A stretch of 64,000 nt of DNA from contig JASANH010000519.1 in the NCBI GenBank assembly GCA_030248295.1, positions 1 through 64,000 on the forward strand, read 5' to 3'. Below are positions 27,164-39,269 of this stretch, piece by piece. The notes beneath the pieces were generated by a model. It ran no database searches, was not told where the DNA came from, and was given only the letters and a program-made list of their open reading frames with translations. The position numbers were made by a program, and so were the translations under genes. The stretch's first letter is position 1. Each line of letters opens with the position of its first letter. The DNA is from Mesodorylaimus sp. YZB2_4 (Eukaryota > Nematoda > Enoplea > Dorylaimida > Dorylaimidae).

Positions 27164-28648
27164 CTACTTTATGACGAGACTGCTGGCACTGCTCCTGTGA
27201 TTGCACACACTACGTACGAAAGCATTACTGGAATAAATGACAAAATTCAAAGCGTATTGAGTGTAGAATGTCAAATAGACTATCATCTGTAAGAGGAACT
27301 CTGTTTCATTCACCTCGTTGGGTTGCTGATTCTGGTTGGAACCTTGCGATCTCAAACTCAACCACATTCTGTGCGTATAATTGGGTAAGTTCAAAATAAG
27401 ATAAGTCAATGACTTGGCAACAAGCAGAGACGAAACCGTGGCCTCGGCTCGTAGACGTTGCCTCAAAGCTAGTCGGCGAAGGCGAGTTGCCACTTCGGAC
27501 AACACGCGACCACCACTTTCACGATGCTTCAGTGCTGAACGGAGCGCACCTGCGCTCCCTCCACTGTTACCACTATCATTCTGTGACAATGGCTGATGGT
27601 TGTTGACTGTAGCTGACGTCAGCAAACTGTTTTTAGGGGGGAATGTAAGACTAAAAATAAAGATACATGTCAATAAGAGTGCGAAAATGGGAAGCAAACG
27701 CAGCTCATACCTGACCGGACTCATCGCATTGGCTTCGGGCGCATTTTGCGCTCGCGCTCTTAACCTGCTCAGTATCTGATGTTGACTCATGTATCGTCGT
27801 TGACGCGCCGCTCTTGTGATTGTGACTCCGATGTAAAGGTTAAGAACCAAAGTGACCACCAAAGGGATGCTGAAACTGGAGATCATATCGATCACTGTGA
27901 ATGCGTCGTAGAGTATTTTAGAATTGAGTGCAATGCGACACTTGTACCCGACCGGCTTGGATGTAGAAGCCGCCATAACAGGTTCCTGGTCGTACAGTAA
28001 CTCTGTCATGCTTGACGTGCGATTCCAATCCGTCTCATTACTGCTGTCGTCGTAGTAATAGTATTCAAGCGGGGCTTCATGCTCGACGTGCTTGGGCACG
28101 CTCTCTGTCACGAAAAGCGACCATGAATTGACCACACATCCGAGCAGACTGGCGGCTGCTATTCTCTGAAACAGACTGGCCTACAGTGGGTACTGCGGGC
28201 CCTTGCAGCCTTATGCGCTTACCTTTGCCACGTTCAAGCGACTTCCAGCAGTGGTTCTCACAATATGATACGGTCGACGTAATACGCAGGCCATTTCTGC
28301 TGTCAATACCATAACGTACCAACCTGATAGGAAACTAGCCGTGTTCGATATGTAGATCGAAGCGCTGCATACGCCCGGCATTTCCTGCCATTGTACTCCA
28401 ACTCCTTTCAACCACATCAGCCCCAAACAAAATAAAAAGACGAGATCACTGATGGCTAACGCAGTCAAATACTGAACACGACGACATCGATTCAATGAAG
28501 CTCGTCGATAAATGATCAAACACGTCCCGTTGCCCAGCATGCCAAACACGACTAAGAATGCCACATAGTACCTGGCTATTCGTCGATATGTGGAGAACCG
28601 ATCCGGAGTGTCTGCCTCGACGAACATTTTCTCGTTCGTCTCATTCAT
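27164..28648 (-). CDS. Class A peptide GPCR (FMRFamide receptor-like)
   Basis: A seven-helix receptor, likely for a neuropeptide. Exon 1 is 28648-28223 and the rest 28165-27164. TM1 contains GMLGNGTCLIIY. TM2 contains ALAISDLVFL. TM3 ends in EMACVLRRPYHIV instead of a standard DRY. TM6 carries AKSLTYLILNLPNY. TM7 ends NFVIYSSNAFV, a variant of NPxxY. The LNLPNY motif and DRY replacement are common in invertebrate FMRFamide/myosuppressin-type receptors. The third cytoplasmic loop is long. Within it, 27710-27651 is a 60-nt GTATGA...TTTTTAG intron that is a multiple of three and has no stop. Retention would insert a hydrophobic segment, so I read it as spliced (about 455 aa). The ligand is unknown. 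Confidence 0.82.
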
Positions 28649-29939
28649 AGCTTCGACTCCAAACTTAAATCCTAGTTCGATCTGTTAAAAAAGGACTGTT
28701 AAAATTGGTGGATCCCTCAAGCACACATCTGACTCCAACGACCTACGTGGTGTACAATGCTGACAGGAGGGAAAGCGTTCTAGTTTGGTTCTTGCCTCAT
28801 CTAGATTCATGTCATGACCACGATGCTCAGCATACTGACTCGTGCCATTTATGTGACATTTCATTCACGACATAATCGAATTTTTCCAACAAGAATTACT
28901 GTCGGCAGACAAAATCACATTGCCTTGAACGGTTTACGCTAATTATTTTTTCTGGCCTTTCTGAGGTACCGTTATTTCTGTCCTGGTCTTCCCTCGAGAC
29001 AGAGTAGAGTCAAATAAGTATAGGCAACACATGGCAAAACAGAGGTCACAATAATTTGGAGCTGGGCTGACAAAATAAAGTGACATTTAGTTGAACCAGT
29101 CGTTTCTATCAGAGGCTCACTAACGGTAAGATTCTTCTTGAAATCTTGAACCTTGCACTAGCTCAATGGATCCTTTTACTGAAAGCATGTTCTGGCTGGG
29201 GAGAAAGCATACAACCTGCTAGCACTTTGATTGTAGGCATAGATAGTGGGGGTGACTACTGTTTTGGAGGGTAGATGTGAAACACACTGGCAGTTATGCA
29301 CCCAGTGGCAGTCCACGAGGAGTCAGTCAAGCATCACTGACTTGAATCCCACGGGGACCTCCTTCGGGTTAGTCAAGAGATAATATAGCGCAGTCTGGTA
29401 GATGTTAGAACTTTCTAGTTCGTCCTCGTTGGGATGCTGCATCGGCGTTGTTCCTCTACCATTTTTGTCTTCACTTCCTCGTCAGATGGGCTTGAGCCAA
29501 AGAATGTATGCACCACCCTTGAACTAATACGTAAATGGGAAACCGTCCCGGCTCATCAAATGCCACGCCAAAACATCTTGTACACAACGTGCCATCGACG
29601 CGCTCAGATGATAGGGAAGCCCTATGGCTCCTAGCTCTAGTTATTATTGGCCCTGGCTATTGACTACTGTATGGAGCATCCATAAGGAATGGACCCTGCA
29701 ATGAAATAATACAGCCAGGAGGTCTATATTTAGGTAGTCTAATGTTTCTTCAGAACGCACAAGCAGTATTCATTCCACAGCTCTTTTGAGAACTTTAAAT
29801 AATAACAAATAGTTAGCATCGGCCCAGCCAACTCCTGTCCACTAGATTTTATGGAATTCTTAATTTGCCACTGATACTTTTCTTGCTCAAACACACACCA
29901 CACCCCTTTGTGAGTGTCTCTTTTGACAGTATTCTGGCC
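28649..29939. other. Intergenic between divergent genes
   Basis: Shared upstream region of the minus-strand GPCR and the plus-strand DEG/ENaC copy. No exon was recognised. Confidence 0.5.
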
Positions 29940-31369
29940 ATGAAATTCACACGTCCATCGTGCCCAGTTGTCCTAAAACGTTTGACCACTCGATTCGAAA
30001 TCTTTTCACAAGAGACCACATTCCACGGATTTCGCGAGTTAAACCGTTCTAAAACTCTTGCTCAGAAGTGTGTGTAGACCATCGTTATGCTGGTATCTGC
30101 TGGTATGTTTTTCTGGCACTCCAAGATCAAAATTGACCAATTCCTCAAAGGTCCAAGTGTATTGAAGTTAAGCAAAATCGCCCTCGATGACATTTTCGTA
30201 GCACCACCTGTTGGACTGGCCTTACAGGATTGGACTTGGATTGATATATCCAGATTGGAGTTGTATAACATTAGCTATGAGGAAATGCAAATCGCAAAAG
30301 GTTATATGACTCGAAATCTAACTTACGAGTCGGAGGTTCCTGTGATCGAAGCAAAAATGCGGTTAGGAAATAGATTAAGTCTAATGAAGATGACTGGCAT
30401 CGGACAATTTTTGCCTGAGGTTATTTTTAAACCATTCGATAGCAAAAGCGAAATACTAAGGATTTATTTTTGGAAGATGGCACTTTATTATTTTTTGAAT
30501 ACGACCAATGCAGAAAAACGCGAGCATGCAAAAACATGGAAAACTGAATTTGACCTTAATTTTATAAATTATTGGAATAATATTCAAAGAAGCGAAGAGT
30601 TTTTTAAAGGCAGCCATAATAGTAGCAGGGTTGAGAAAAACTTCCCACGGCCCATTCTAGTCAATTCAGACACGTCCCAAGTTCTGGAAATGCAGCCTAG
30701 ATATTTCTACCATATCACTACTGACCCTCGCATTTATCGACGCTTGTCCAACTGCTCTGACGAATTCAAGGAGCACTATCTCTACATGGACACAGTGTGC
30801 GCCCTCGACTGCGAAGCGCAAGTTAACCTCACTCGACAGATGACCAGTTGCATTTCGAGCGATGACGCAAACTTGCTGTTGACCTACAGTTTCGAAAATG
30901 GCTCGTTGAACCTTTGTCATCACGGGGTCATCAACAGGGTTGGACAAGTCGAGGGTAGTGACCGCCCTGTGACCAGAACATTGGCACCCGATGAACTCCT
31001 CGACTACGAATTTAAGATATCCACTTGCAGGCAGCGATGCCTTCCAAAATGTGAACAATGGACAACTAGCTGGAGCGTGGTATCTTACTAAATGGCTGGC
31101 TTGGATGCCATTGGTTCCGTGGAAGTCAACTATCCTGATCCAGAATCGCTAATTATCATTGAAGAAGTCAAACAATACGAGTGGCACGACCTTATCAGTG
31201 ACGTGGGGGGACTGCTAGGCTGCTGTGGCTGGGCGCTAGTATACTGATGTCACTGATTCAAGTTTTCCATTTGTGTTGCTGCGTTGCGGAACGGCGGTGC
31301 AAAAATTGTGTTCTACCATTGACAACACCAACTGCATTGGGAAAGGCGGATGGAAGTTTCCCCCTGTAG
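29940..31369 (+). pseudogene. Intronless, broken DEG/ENaC channel copy
   Basis: Amiloride-sensitive-type sodium channel family (degenerin/ENaC/ASIC). The N-terminal family signature ETTFHGFRELNRSK is followed by TM1, which has an in-frame TAG at 30075-30077 where related channels often have an aromatic residue. The extracellular region with its late cysteines (CRQRCLPKCEQW) leads to a second in-frame stop, TAA, at 31089-31091. The frame then continues to IIEEVKQYEWHDLISDVGG. Next, near 31221, the frame shifts by one (two extra or one missing base), and the conserved LWLGASILMSLIQVF of TM2 resumes in another frame, ending at 31369. There are no introns over 1.4 kb, unlike neighbouring genes. 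The best reading is a decayed copy, perhaps retroposed. Sequence errors could explain part of it. Confidence 0.8.
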
Positions 31370-32243
31370 CAGAGCTGTATCATAAAGATACCTGGGAAAG
31401 GCACATTTTTTGGTCGAGTAAAATCCTGCCAGCGGCACACAGCAGCCAAAAAGTCAACATTGTCCGATTCTGCTGCGTCGTTTCTGCTCATTCGAAGCCA
31501 GTGTCTATTAAATACCAGTCGGACGCCAAGCGATTGCGTCTTTCATGAGCTACAGTCCCACAAAATAGGGAAAGCCGTCCTTCTACCAGCTGTAGTCCAG
31601 CTGTCCAGGTCCATTTATGGTTTTGTAAGGTAGAAGGTGAAATAAATTTCACTTAAAAAGGACCACCAGATCATAAAGACAAGTGTTACCTTACTTACCT
31701 TATTTGTTAGTCGCAAGAGGCTGTTCGGTTCTCGTAGACGTCGTATGACTGATGTCGCCACACCTCGTGCACCGGGAAGCAACGGATCGGAAAAAGGACC
31801 AAAGACGACACTAACTTGGCGTCAGCATCTGGTCATTTCTGGCTTGTGTCTATAAGCAGGCCTCACGAGACAGGAAGGAAGAGTGCACTTATTTAAGCCA
31901 TGCCCATTTGTTACTCGTAGGTACTAGGCACCGTTGGAGCTCCAGTAGTAAAAGGAGCAGCAATCTCACGAGCATAATTTTAGGTGCCTACTAATCTTCC
32001 TCGTGCGTGAAAGCGTTTCCAGTAGGTACACGTGCAGTGCTACCTGGCGTGCAGTGACCTCAGTTTTCCTTGCTTTCAAGAGCGTCACGAGGTATTGAGG
32101 CGTTTCCCACACGTGCCTACCGGAAGGATCAGGCTTTGGTAATTAATTAGATAATCACTTGCTCTTCAGCGAGAAGTTTGTCAGATGCTATCACGTAGAG
32201 AGTCATTTTACTATAATACACGAAAGGGTACAGCGAAAACAGA
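31370..32243. other. Convergent intergenic region
   Basis: 3' flanks of the DEG/ENaC copy and the minus-strand SLC37 gene. Nothing recognised. Confidence 0.5.
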
Positions 32244-34890
32244 CTATAGGCGTTCAACGTAATACACCTCAGACTTATCAGCGTCGGTTCCTTTTATCTG
32301 AACATCGTAGCTGCCGACAGTCACGTTTGTTTGGCAGCCCACGCCAGTTGACAGTTGTACCAAACGGGTGCGCAAGCCAGTCACGGCTTCCTTCGTTTCT
32401 CTGAAGGCCACTCGGCAAAGAGTCAATGTAGATACAGCCAGCTAAAACAGAGCATGGTCAGGCAGCCCATGAGCAATTCTAATACTTTGATATTACCAGA
32501 ATCATGAACATATAAAATGTTGAATTCCACCCAAGCCATTCTTCCAACACTGGTATGAGCACTTGTCCAATCGCCGCACCTGTGCTGCCAGTGCCTTCTA
32601 CAATGCCACTAACCGTACTCAAGGCTTCAGCGCTTTTTCTGACAGCTTCCTGACGACCAAGATCGGCAGCTACGGCTGACGATATCAAGTTCACTGCACC
32701 ATTTATGAAAAAGCCAGCTACGCCCATGATCATTCCATTGATGACTTTGTTGTTTGGAGACTCTGAAAACCTTACAATTCTTACAATTAAGACCTAATTT
32801 ACTGTACGTAGCAAGACTCAAAATACTTACGCGTATAGACGCCAAGGAAGAGGATAGAAAAAAAGAGCTGCACGACGACCACAGGCGAGCGCTTACCAAT
32901 GATATCCTACAAAGCTGGTAATTTTAGCTGCACTTAATAAACCTCTTTTTTAGGTGTGTTCCCCTCTAGTCGCACACGATTTTTTCATAGCAGACATGTA
33001 TATACTATTTATAGACGGCTCGCAGGTGATCAATCGGAAAAAGCGGAAAAATGATCAATAAAGCAAGAGAATGCTAGTTCAGAGGGAACTGACCCAAACT
33101 GTCTTGAAGGGCTTTTTTGAACGGCAATGCTTACATGCCGAGTAGACTACCAAGAACAGTTTCAGCAATATATAAAATGATCGAGGGTCCCAAAAGCTCG
33201 GCTGAAACGCCGAGCGTTTGCGACCCAGGCCAAGTTGCTGGCCTGGGTTTTTAGCGTTAAAAAAGCTCCATGGCACTCCCTCCAGTAATATGGACCGAGA
33301 CGAAATGCACGTCGTCAGAATTACCCCAGTATCTGAAGGAGACACGGACACTTACTGATATCAGTCCACCAATCACACTCCCAATGATACCACCCCAATC
33401 GTAGTAAGTAGACACTTCATCAGCTACGTCCTCCGACCAATTAAAATTGACATTGAGGTAATACGGCAGCCAGAAGAATATGGCGTAGTTGACCAGTTTC
33501 AGACCAGCGTAGGCCAATGAGTACTGCAACGTATCAGTGCAATGCTGCCCCTCGGTAAGATGCACTTCCCTCACCAAGATCACTCCTGGAATCAAAAGCG
33601 CTCGCAAAAATCCAATTGGTTTTGGTCTCGTCCCTTCCGCACTGTCAACGGTATCCTTGGAAGGCGATTCTTCAGTTGCATCCTCAGCAGGCTCCTCCAG
33701 GCCTGAAAATGTTTATATCTAGTTTGAACAGCTTCTACAGTATTGCATAGCAAGGACCTTACCGACTTCTCTCGGTGCGCGCACTAGTCCGAAGTACACT
33801 GTAATACCCCCAGCGAAAAGCAAGCTAGCATTGAGAAGATAAGCATACTGAAATGAGCATACTATAATTTTTTGATGTTGATAACAACGTTCAACTGTAC
33901 CTCGTAACCATATGGTAGGACAGAGGCGCATAAGTAAGCACCAATGATGTTACCCACTGATGCGCACGATGACCAGAAGCCAAGAATAAGGCCCCTGTTA
34001 CCACGCCCAAACCAATTTCCCATTACGCTGTTCACTGTCGGCCAGCCTGCAGACTGAGCAAATCCGTTCACGATCCAGAGGCAGACGTAGAAAGGGATCG
34101 AATAAAAGCTGCACATTTCGGTTACTGCTCCAAAGAGTACATACTGAAAGGAAGGACTCGAAATTCAACTTGCAAGAATCAGTATTTAAGATCGCTAAGA
34201 CCGATCACTTACAACAATTGACGCCAATATCATCCCGACCGACAGCACTATACGTGGATCGATACGATCGCCCAATATTCCGCTTATATACAAGCCCTAC
34301 TAGCAAGGCCGCAGTGAGCATAAGTCGAGCGTAGTACCGGCTACTGCATCTTACTACAGCATAAGTGAACATGAAGGTCGCATCCAATGCACCAGCAAAC
34401 TTTTCAGCGTCTGCTCGGCTTGAAAATAGTCGATGACTGTTCCATGTCTGTATAGTTAGCGCAGATGATACATGACCTGCAGATCTGTAAGACTACTGTA
34501 TACCGTACATCATAGTCTCGATTCAACGTTGCATTGGTGTCATTGGCAGGAATCCAGGTGCTAATCATACTTGATTTCAAGTTGCTAAACGTTTTGCGAT
34601 TAGCGTGCAAGAGCATGTAGCTATAAAAGAAGAGGCACCGTACAGAGCTTTCGTCGTGTGACGCACACAGCCAAAGGTTACGGAACTCGTTATTTATCGC
34701 ACCTGACAAAGGTTACCCAAAATACGACCACGTGATGAGTACTGTAATTCCATCTCTTTCTTTTTCTTTGCGCCGCAGGTACTTTCGTTGCTGTTGCAGA
34801 AGAGTCGAAGGCGGCGGTCTTAATTGATTCGCTAGCTATGAAAATAGCAGATTTCTCCCCAGAAACCGGACTCGGATCACGAGTCTTCAT
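32244..34890 (-). CDS. SLC37-type sugar-phosphate/phosphate antiporter (MFS)
   Basis: About 555 aa in ten exons (minus): 34890-34703, 34620-34504, 34418-34355, 34296-34213, 34143-33901, 33847-33763, 33702-33356, 32906-32831, 32762-32497 and 32441-32244. Every junction keeps phase. The family is recognised from MLLHANRKTFSNLKS in the first helix, GLYISGILGDRIDPR, and QSAGWPTVNSVMGNWFGRG (the SLC37 GWP...GNWFG signature). Further support comes from GNIIGAYL, an acidic central loop, FFWLPYYL, DWGGIIGSVIGGLISD and GIVEGTGSTGAAIGQ. SLC37A1/A2 members exchange glucose-6-phosphate for phosphate in the ER; that role here is inferred. The start is the ATG at 34890; the N-terminal tail is longer than usual and ends in a basic stretch QRKRKRWN just before TM1. 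Confidence 0.92.
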
Positions 34891-36600
34891 TCTATACAGT
34901 ACATCAAGGAGTATCGACCTTTCCAAATACCATACGACCACCACACTACAAGGACTTTGAGTAGGCACCTTGCTCGATAGCTTCTGCTACTGATATTAGA
35001 TCACAGCAGCAAACGTAAGACTAGCTTAGTCCACTAAGCTCAAATAGATAGCGCGTTCCATGTACAATATTTTCAGGGTTAGTGATAACTGAAGCGGACG
35101 TTACGAAATCAGATGGCACAGAGTGCCGCACAGCCGCCAACCGTCCCTTTCGACACTAGTTACATGCCACTCAAAAGTGCGACCCGAATGATGTCAATAG
35201 ATAGCATTTATCAAGGACAAGTTACATTATTTTTAGGTCACTATGTTTGCTTCTAGTCTATAAAAGTGCGCTTTGCTTTGCTCACCTGTTGAGCTCATGT
35301 GAAAAGTAATTTGGCGCAGAATAGAGTTCGGAATGAAATGGACACACCTTTATAACTTTGCATAAAAGTAAAACGGCACATGTTTTGGTTTGCACATTCT
35401 ATCAAGAATCGATGCCTTCTTTGTATTTCTTTCTAGAAAGTAGGCTCATTATTAGGTATGCAAATCCGCCTTCGATGCTTAGGATCTGCAGTTTGTTTGT
35501 CCAGCTTGGTTAAAATCACGTGATTTTATTATTGCACTAATACGTCAGGTCAAAACTTGCGACCCCCGAGGCTGAAAAAGCAGTCATATCTGTCAGCAAA
35601 GTCTGTTCTTACTTACTGTTAGAAGACGACCATATTTTTCATCGTCTGCAACCATTTAGCAAAAAAGGGCTTTCAAAGCATGTGGACGCAGATAGGTACC
35701 TCTGACGGCAAGCCACATACCATGCTTTCTGTGTTCTCAACAACTGGAAAACATCGGCTGGCGACAAGAAGGCTCCTTTTCACAACAGCATACCTTATAT
35801 AGAAGGGGAGATTGAACGAACTATTTCACAAGGTTCATTTCTCCGTGAAATGAATGACCCTGAATACATGCTCGTGCTGAGATATCTGATGTCTCCGATT
35901 CATACTATTCAGTTTGTGCTATTACATATGCTGAACAACAGTATTACTGGGCGGCCTCTAATTAGATTGCTTATTCGCTTCTAGTTTTCGTCCAACCCTC
36001 TTGCATTTACCGCTTTTCGAAAAAATATTTCGAAAATTCGTCAAGAACTTTTTTGCACTCGCGGATTCCAGCGAAATGCACGACATGATGTTTATTGCGT
36101 TCCAATACGCCTTCGACGACCATACACCGCGGTCCATGATAGCTGAAACCAAAATCCCAGTCACGCGCATTGGTACTCCGATTTCGCAAGCTTACGAAGT
36201 CTTTTCAATAAAAGGGTGCGTGATCTTGTCTCGATCTATCACGCAAATAAAGCTTTCGACTCATCAACAGATGCCAGCCACAAGGTTTCTTCGTGTTCAG
36301 GCGAACTTATTGCTTTCGAGCTTCCACCCACTCCTTTGTCGCCGTATATTTCATCATAGGTAAACCCATTCGACGGGCTTCTACTATATCGATAATCAGC
36401 CTGGTACGTCTGTCAGATTCGATCATAAAGCTTCGAATGACGCGTTGCCATAGCGCGTAGGCTTTGAAGCATCGCTTTGTCAATTATAGCAGCCTTGTCG
36501 CGCCTACCTGTTCAGGTATATGTATAGGTGATTATCCTTTGGTCTTGATTACAATGCCGTGAGTTGCCTTAGCTGGGTAGTACCTAACGTCATCGACGCT
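34891..36600. other. Intergenic between divergent SLC37 and GPCR genes
   Basis: About 1.7 kb of AT-rich DNA with no recognised gene. Three TACTGTA-type 7-mers at 34490-34900 flank the SLC37 5' end. Confidence 0.5.
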
Positions 36601-36607
36601 TATAAGA
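36601..36607 (+). promoter_or_regulatory. TATA box and short uORF of the GPCR gene
   Basis: TATAAGA lies 56 bp upstream of the receptor ATG. Between them an ATG at 36631 opens a four-codon frame (Met-Ile-Pro-Leu-stop). Transcription starting about 30 bp after the TATA box would begin at or just before this uORF, so whether it is transcribed depends on the exact start. Confidence 0.45.
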
Positions 36608-36656
36608 GCAGACCCTGCACTGACTCAACGATGATACCTCTTTAGGCAATACCATT

Positions 36657-38445
36657 ATGGCCACGACACCACCACGTGCCAACTATTCCAACTTTGTTCT
36701 AACTGTTAATTTCTTCAATGCAACATTAAAAGGTGAATTTCCTATCATGATCCGTGATTTCGACGGCTATCAGTGCTTGACGCACGAACTCGTGGCTAAG
36801 CTCACCAATACTACTTTGGAAACGTCCCCTTTGGACCTCATGGTGTCTAAAACTGTATTTGGACTACTCTACGCACTCATATGGCTAGCGGCAGTGATTA
36901 GCAATGGACTAGTGATCGCGGTTATCGTGACTACATTTATTTTAGGACGACGTCGTCGTCGTCGTTGCGCTATTAGCGAAGATAGTCTTCGCCGAAGACG
37001 CTATGAATGCCGCGAGAGATTATTTTTTCGCTCGAATCATAGTCCGTTCTGCGTACAAACGGTTTTTGTGTTGAGTCTCGCCTGCTCCGACCTTCTAGCG
37101 GCAATCACGTCATTGCCAGTTACAGCCATTACAATTTTCTCTGGTGAATGGCTGTTCCCTTCGTTCATGTGCAAATTGATCAGTTTCCTACAAGGGGTCA
37201 GTATTTTCCAATCCAGTTTCACCTACACAAGTATCGCTATTGATCGATACATTTCTCTAGTACATTCTAATTCTAAGGTACGTCATCAATGATGAGCAGA
37301 CATTAGTGTTAGTCGGTGCCGTCTCATTCACAAAGACCCGGTTAGGTACATAGCAACCTATCAGTTTCGAGGTGCTGACTGCGCCTAAATAATAGATAAT
37401 TGAAGCACCCGAATCCTCGCGAGGCTACTCATCACCGGCTTCCAGAATAATCGACAAATTATTTAAAGTTAGCGACTGTACCTGATCGTGTAGAAACTTC
37501 ATAGTGTTATACTGCGTGGCAAGGCACTCTGCACGAACCCTAATCGGTTTATCTCGTCTATATGACCTTGGGACTCCCACACAGGAGTTGGGAAAAGAAT
37601 CAGGCACAAAATCACTCACAGTATAACTGTACGAGTCACAATATCGTTCGCAGTAAAGCATCAAAATGTGTTCTTCTGCTTTTAGTGCACCACCTACCGA
37701 TCAGCACACGCCAGCGTCGCAGTAACCGCTCTGCTATCGGCTCTCTTATCTTCGCCCATGTATATTTACTTGGATGTCATCGAAATTCCGCCTCTGTGCG
37801 GTAGGTTCTGTACCGAACGATGGCCCGAGGGTGCTCGAATTGTGAGTGCCCGCAATTATGGTCTCTTCGTTGCTATCATGCAGTTCGGTGTGCCCATTTT
37901 GGCTACCACTATCTGCTACATGGTCATAGCTAGGTACCTGAAGCAGAGGCACGATGCCTTACAGTTGGATAGACAGCTGAGGAGGCGAAGAGGTGCCGAG
38001 CCGGATCTATCGACTACCAGCTACTGTGCGACGGGTCAAGAGCCTTCTACTGCACTGTCCACCCGGGGTAACCTCAGATCCGCCGCTGAAAGGCGCATTA
38101 CACTGAGACGTCGTCGAACGGTGCGCATGATGGCTTCGATGGTAAGTCACTGACAGACATTTTCTTCCCCTTCACTTTTTTGAGGTCATCTTTTTTAAGG
38201 TATCCGCATTCGCTATTCTTTGGTTTCCCCTAACCTTAGTTAATGTCATTCAAGACTTCGATCCCGATGGGAGAATTTTCGATTTTGCAACATATCGAGT
38301 TTTATTCGCTAGCGGACACCTCATTGCGATGACTACCCTTGTATGGAATCCTATCATATATGCCTTTTTCAATCGTCGGATTCGTGCAGCTTTAAAGACC
38401 TTCTTACGAGGACACGGGTGTCACTGTTTTGGAACTCAGCTGTGA
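36657..38445 (+). CDS. Class A neuropeptide GPCR (NPY/tachykinin-receptor-like), frame break in TM6
   Basis: Three exons: 36657-37277, 37686-38141 and 38201-38445, about 440 aa. The N-terminus has several N-glycosylation sequons (NYSN, NATL, NTTL). TM1 ends in NGLVIAVIV. The first cytoplasmic loop carries a run of six arginines from a GTC/CGT microsatellite-like repeat. TM2 reads LSLACSDLLAAI, TM3 ends IAIDRYISLVH (a DRY motif), TM7 reads WNPIIYAFFNRRIR (NPxxY) and the tail ends CHCFGTQL. Exon 3 in phase reads VSAFAILGFP and stops. One extra T at about 38219-38221 would restore ILWFPLTLVNVIQDF and the rest of TM6-TM7. The TT run there looks like a homopolymer loss, so I treat the gene as probably intact. 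The ligand is unknown. Confidence 0.82.
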
Positions 38446-39269
38446 TATTTGCTGAGCTTGCATACTTGGCGCCTATGAATGTATGTTCATATATCATACA
38501 ATGCATCTGAAATAAAAGAAATCAAAATGAAAAAGATGCGACAAACGAATGCTGGCTACTATAGTCATATCATGAACCTGAATTCTATCCTAGCACTTCC
38601 GTAATTTGATAGTACGATGGTGGGAGTCATTGCTGCTAGCTATGCGAGGGGACAAGCAAGTACGAATCATTATGAAGCTCGAATGGTTTTTGATACAATT
38701 GCCATTGTTAGCTGCAAGATTTCTTTAATGTACAATTATCAGCTGGGGGCATCTCACGATCAGCTCAACTCGCAAACGCCTGCTGCTCTCTTATGCCTAC
38801 TCCCGCCTTCTCATGTTCTATTTCTGGTTTTTCGACTTATGACTTTTTCATTTGATGAAATATTGAACACCGTAGGCAATAGCTTCATCATGTAGCAATC
38901 AGAATGAAATTGGTGTTGCTCTTCGAGCACAGGCAGACATAGCAGAAATATTAGACCAGAACTAAAGATTCCTTTGGGACATTCGACGGAATTTTCTTAT
39001 CGCTTCTCCTGTTCTCTTGAGTCCCGAGGAAACATCGTTAGAGATGCGTGAGACAAGAAATGATTACATCGTCTTTTTTTCAGTTTCTCTTCGGTGTTTA
39101 GAGACTGATAAAGAAATGGAAGAAGACTGATGGGATTCTAGAACTCGAAGCCAATCTTTCATTAGCAGGATCTAATCAAAGACATGTTGACTGGGTACAG
39201 AGGCTAAGAAAACGCAAGAAGAAGGGCTATCCAGTGGCGAGGAAAGACGGACATAGCTCGCGTAAAAAA
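38446..39269. other. Intergenic between GPCR and ligand-gated channel
   Basis: No gene recognised. The segment holds the GPCR 3' flank and the channel's promoter. In-frame codons immediately upstream of 39270 lack an ATG. Confidence 0.4.

Noticed and set aside
36601..36611. The 11-mer TATAAGAGCAG shared by the GPCR promoter and the LTR-like unit (63009)
   Set aside because: The flanks do not match, so a shared TATA box context by chance is enough.
36949..36964. (GTC)n repeat in the GPCR as a possible expansion outside the gene
   Set aside because: It is in frame and encodes an arginine run in the first cytoplasmic loop; there is no reason to treat it as noncoding.
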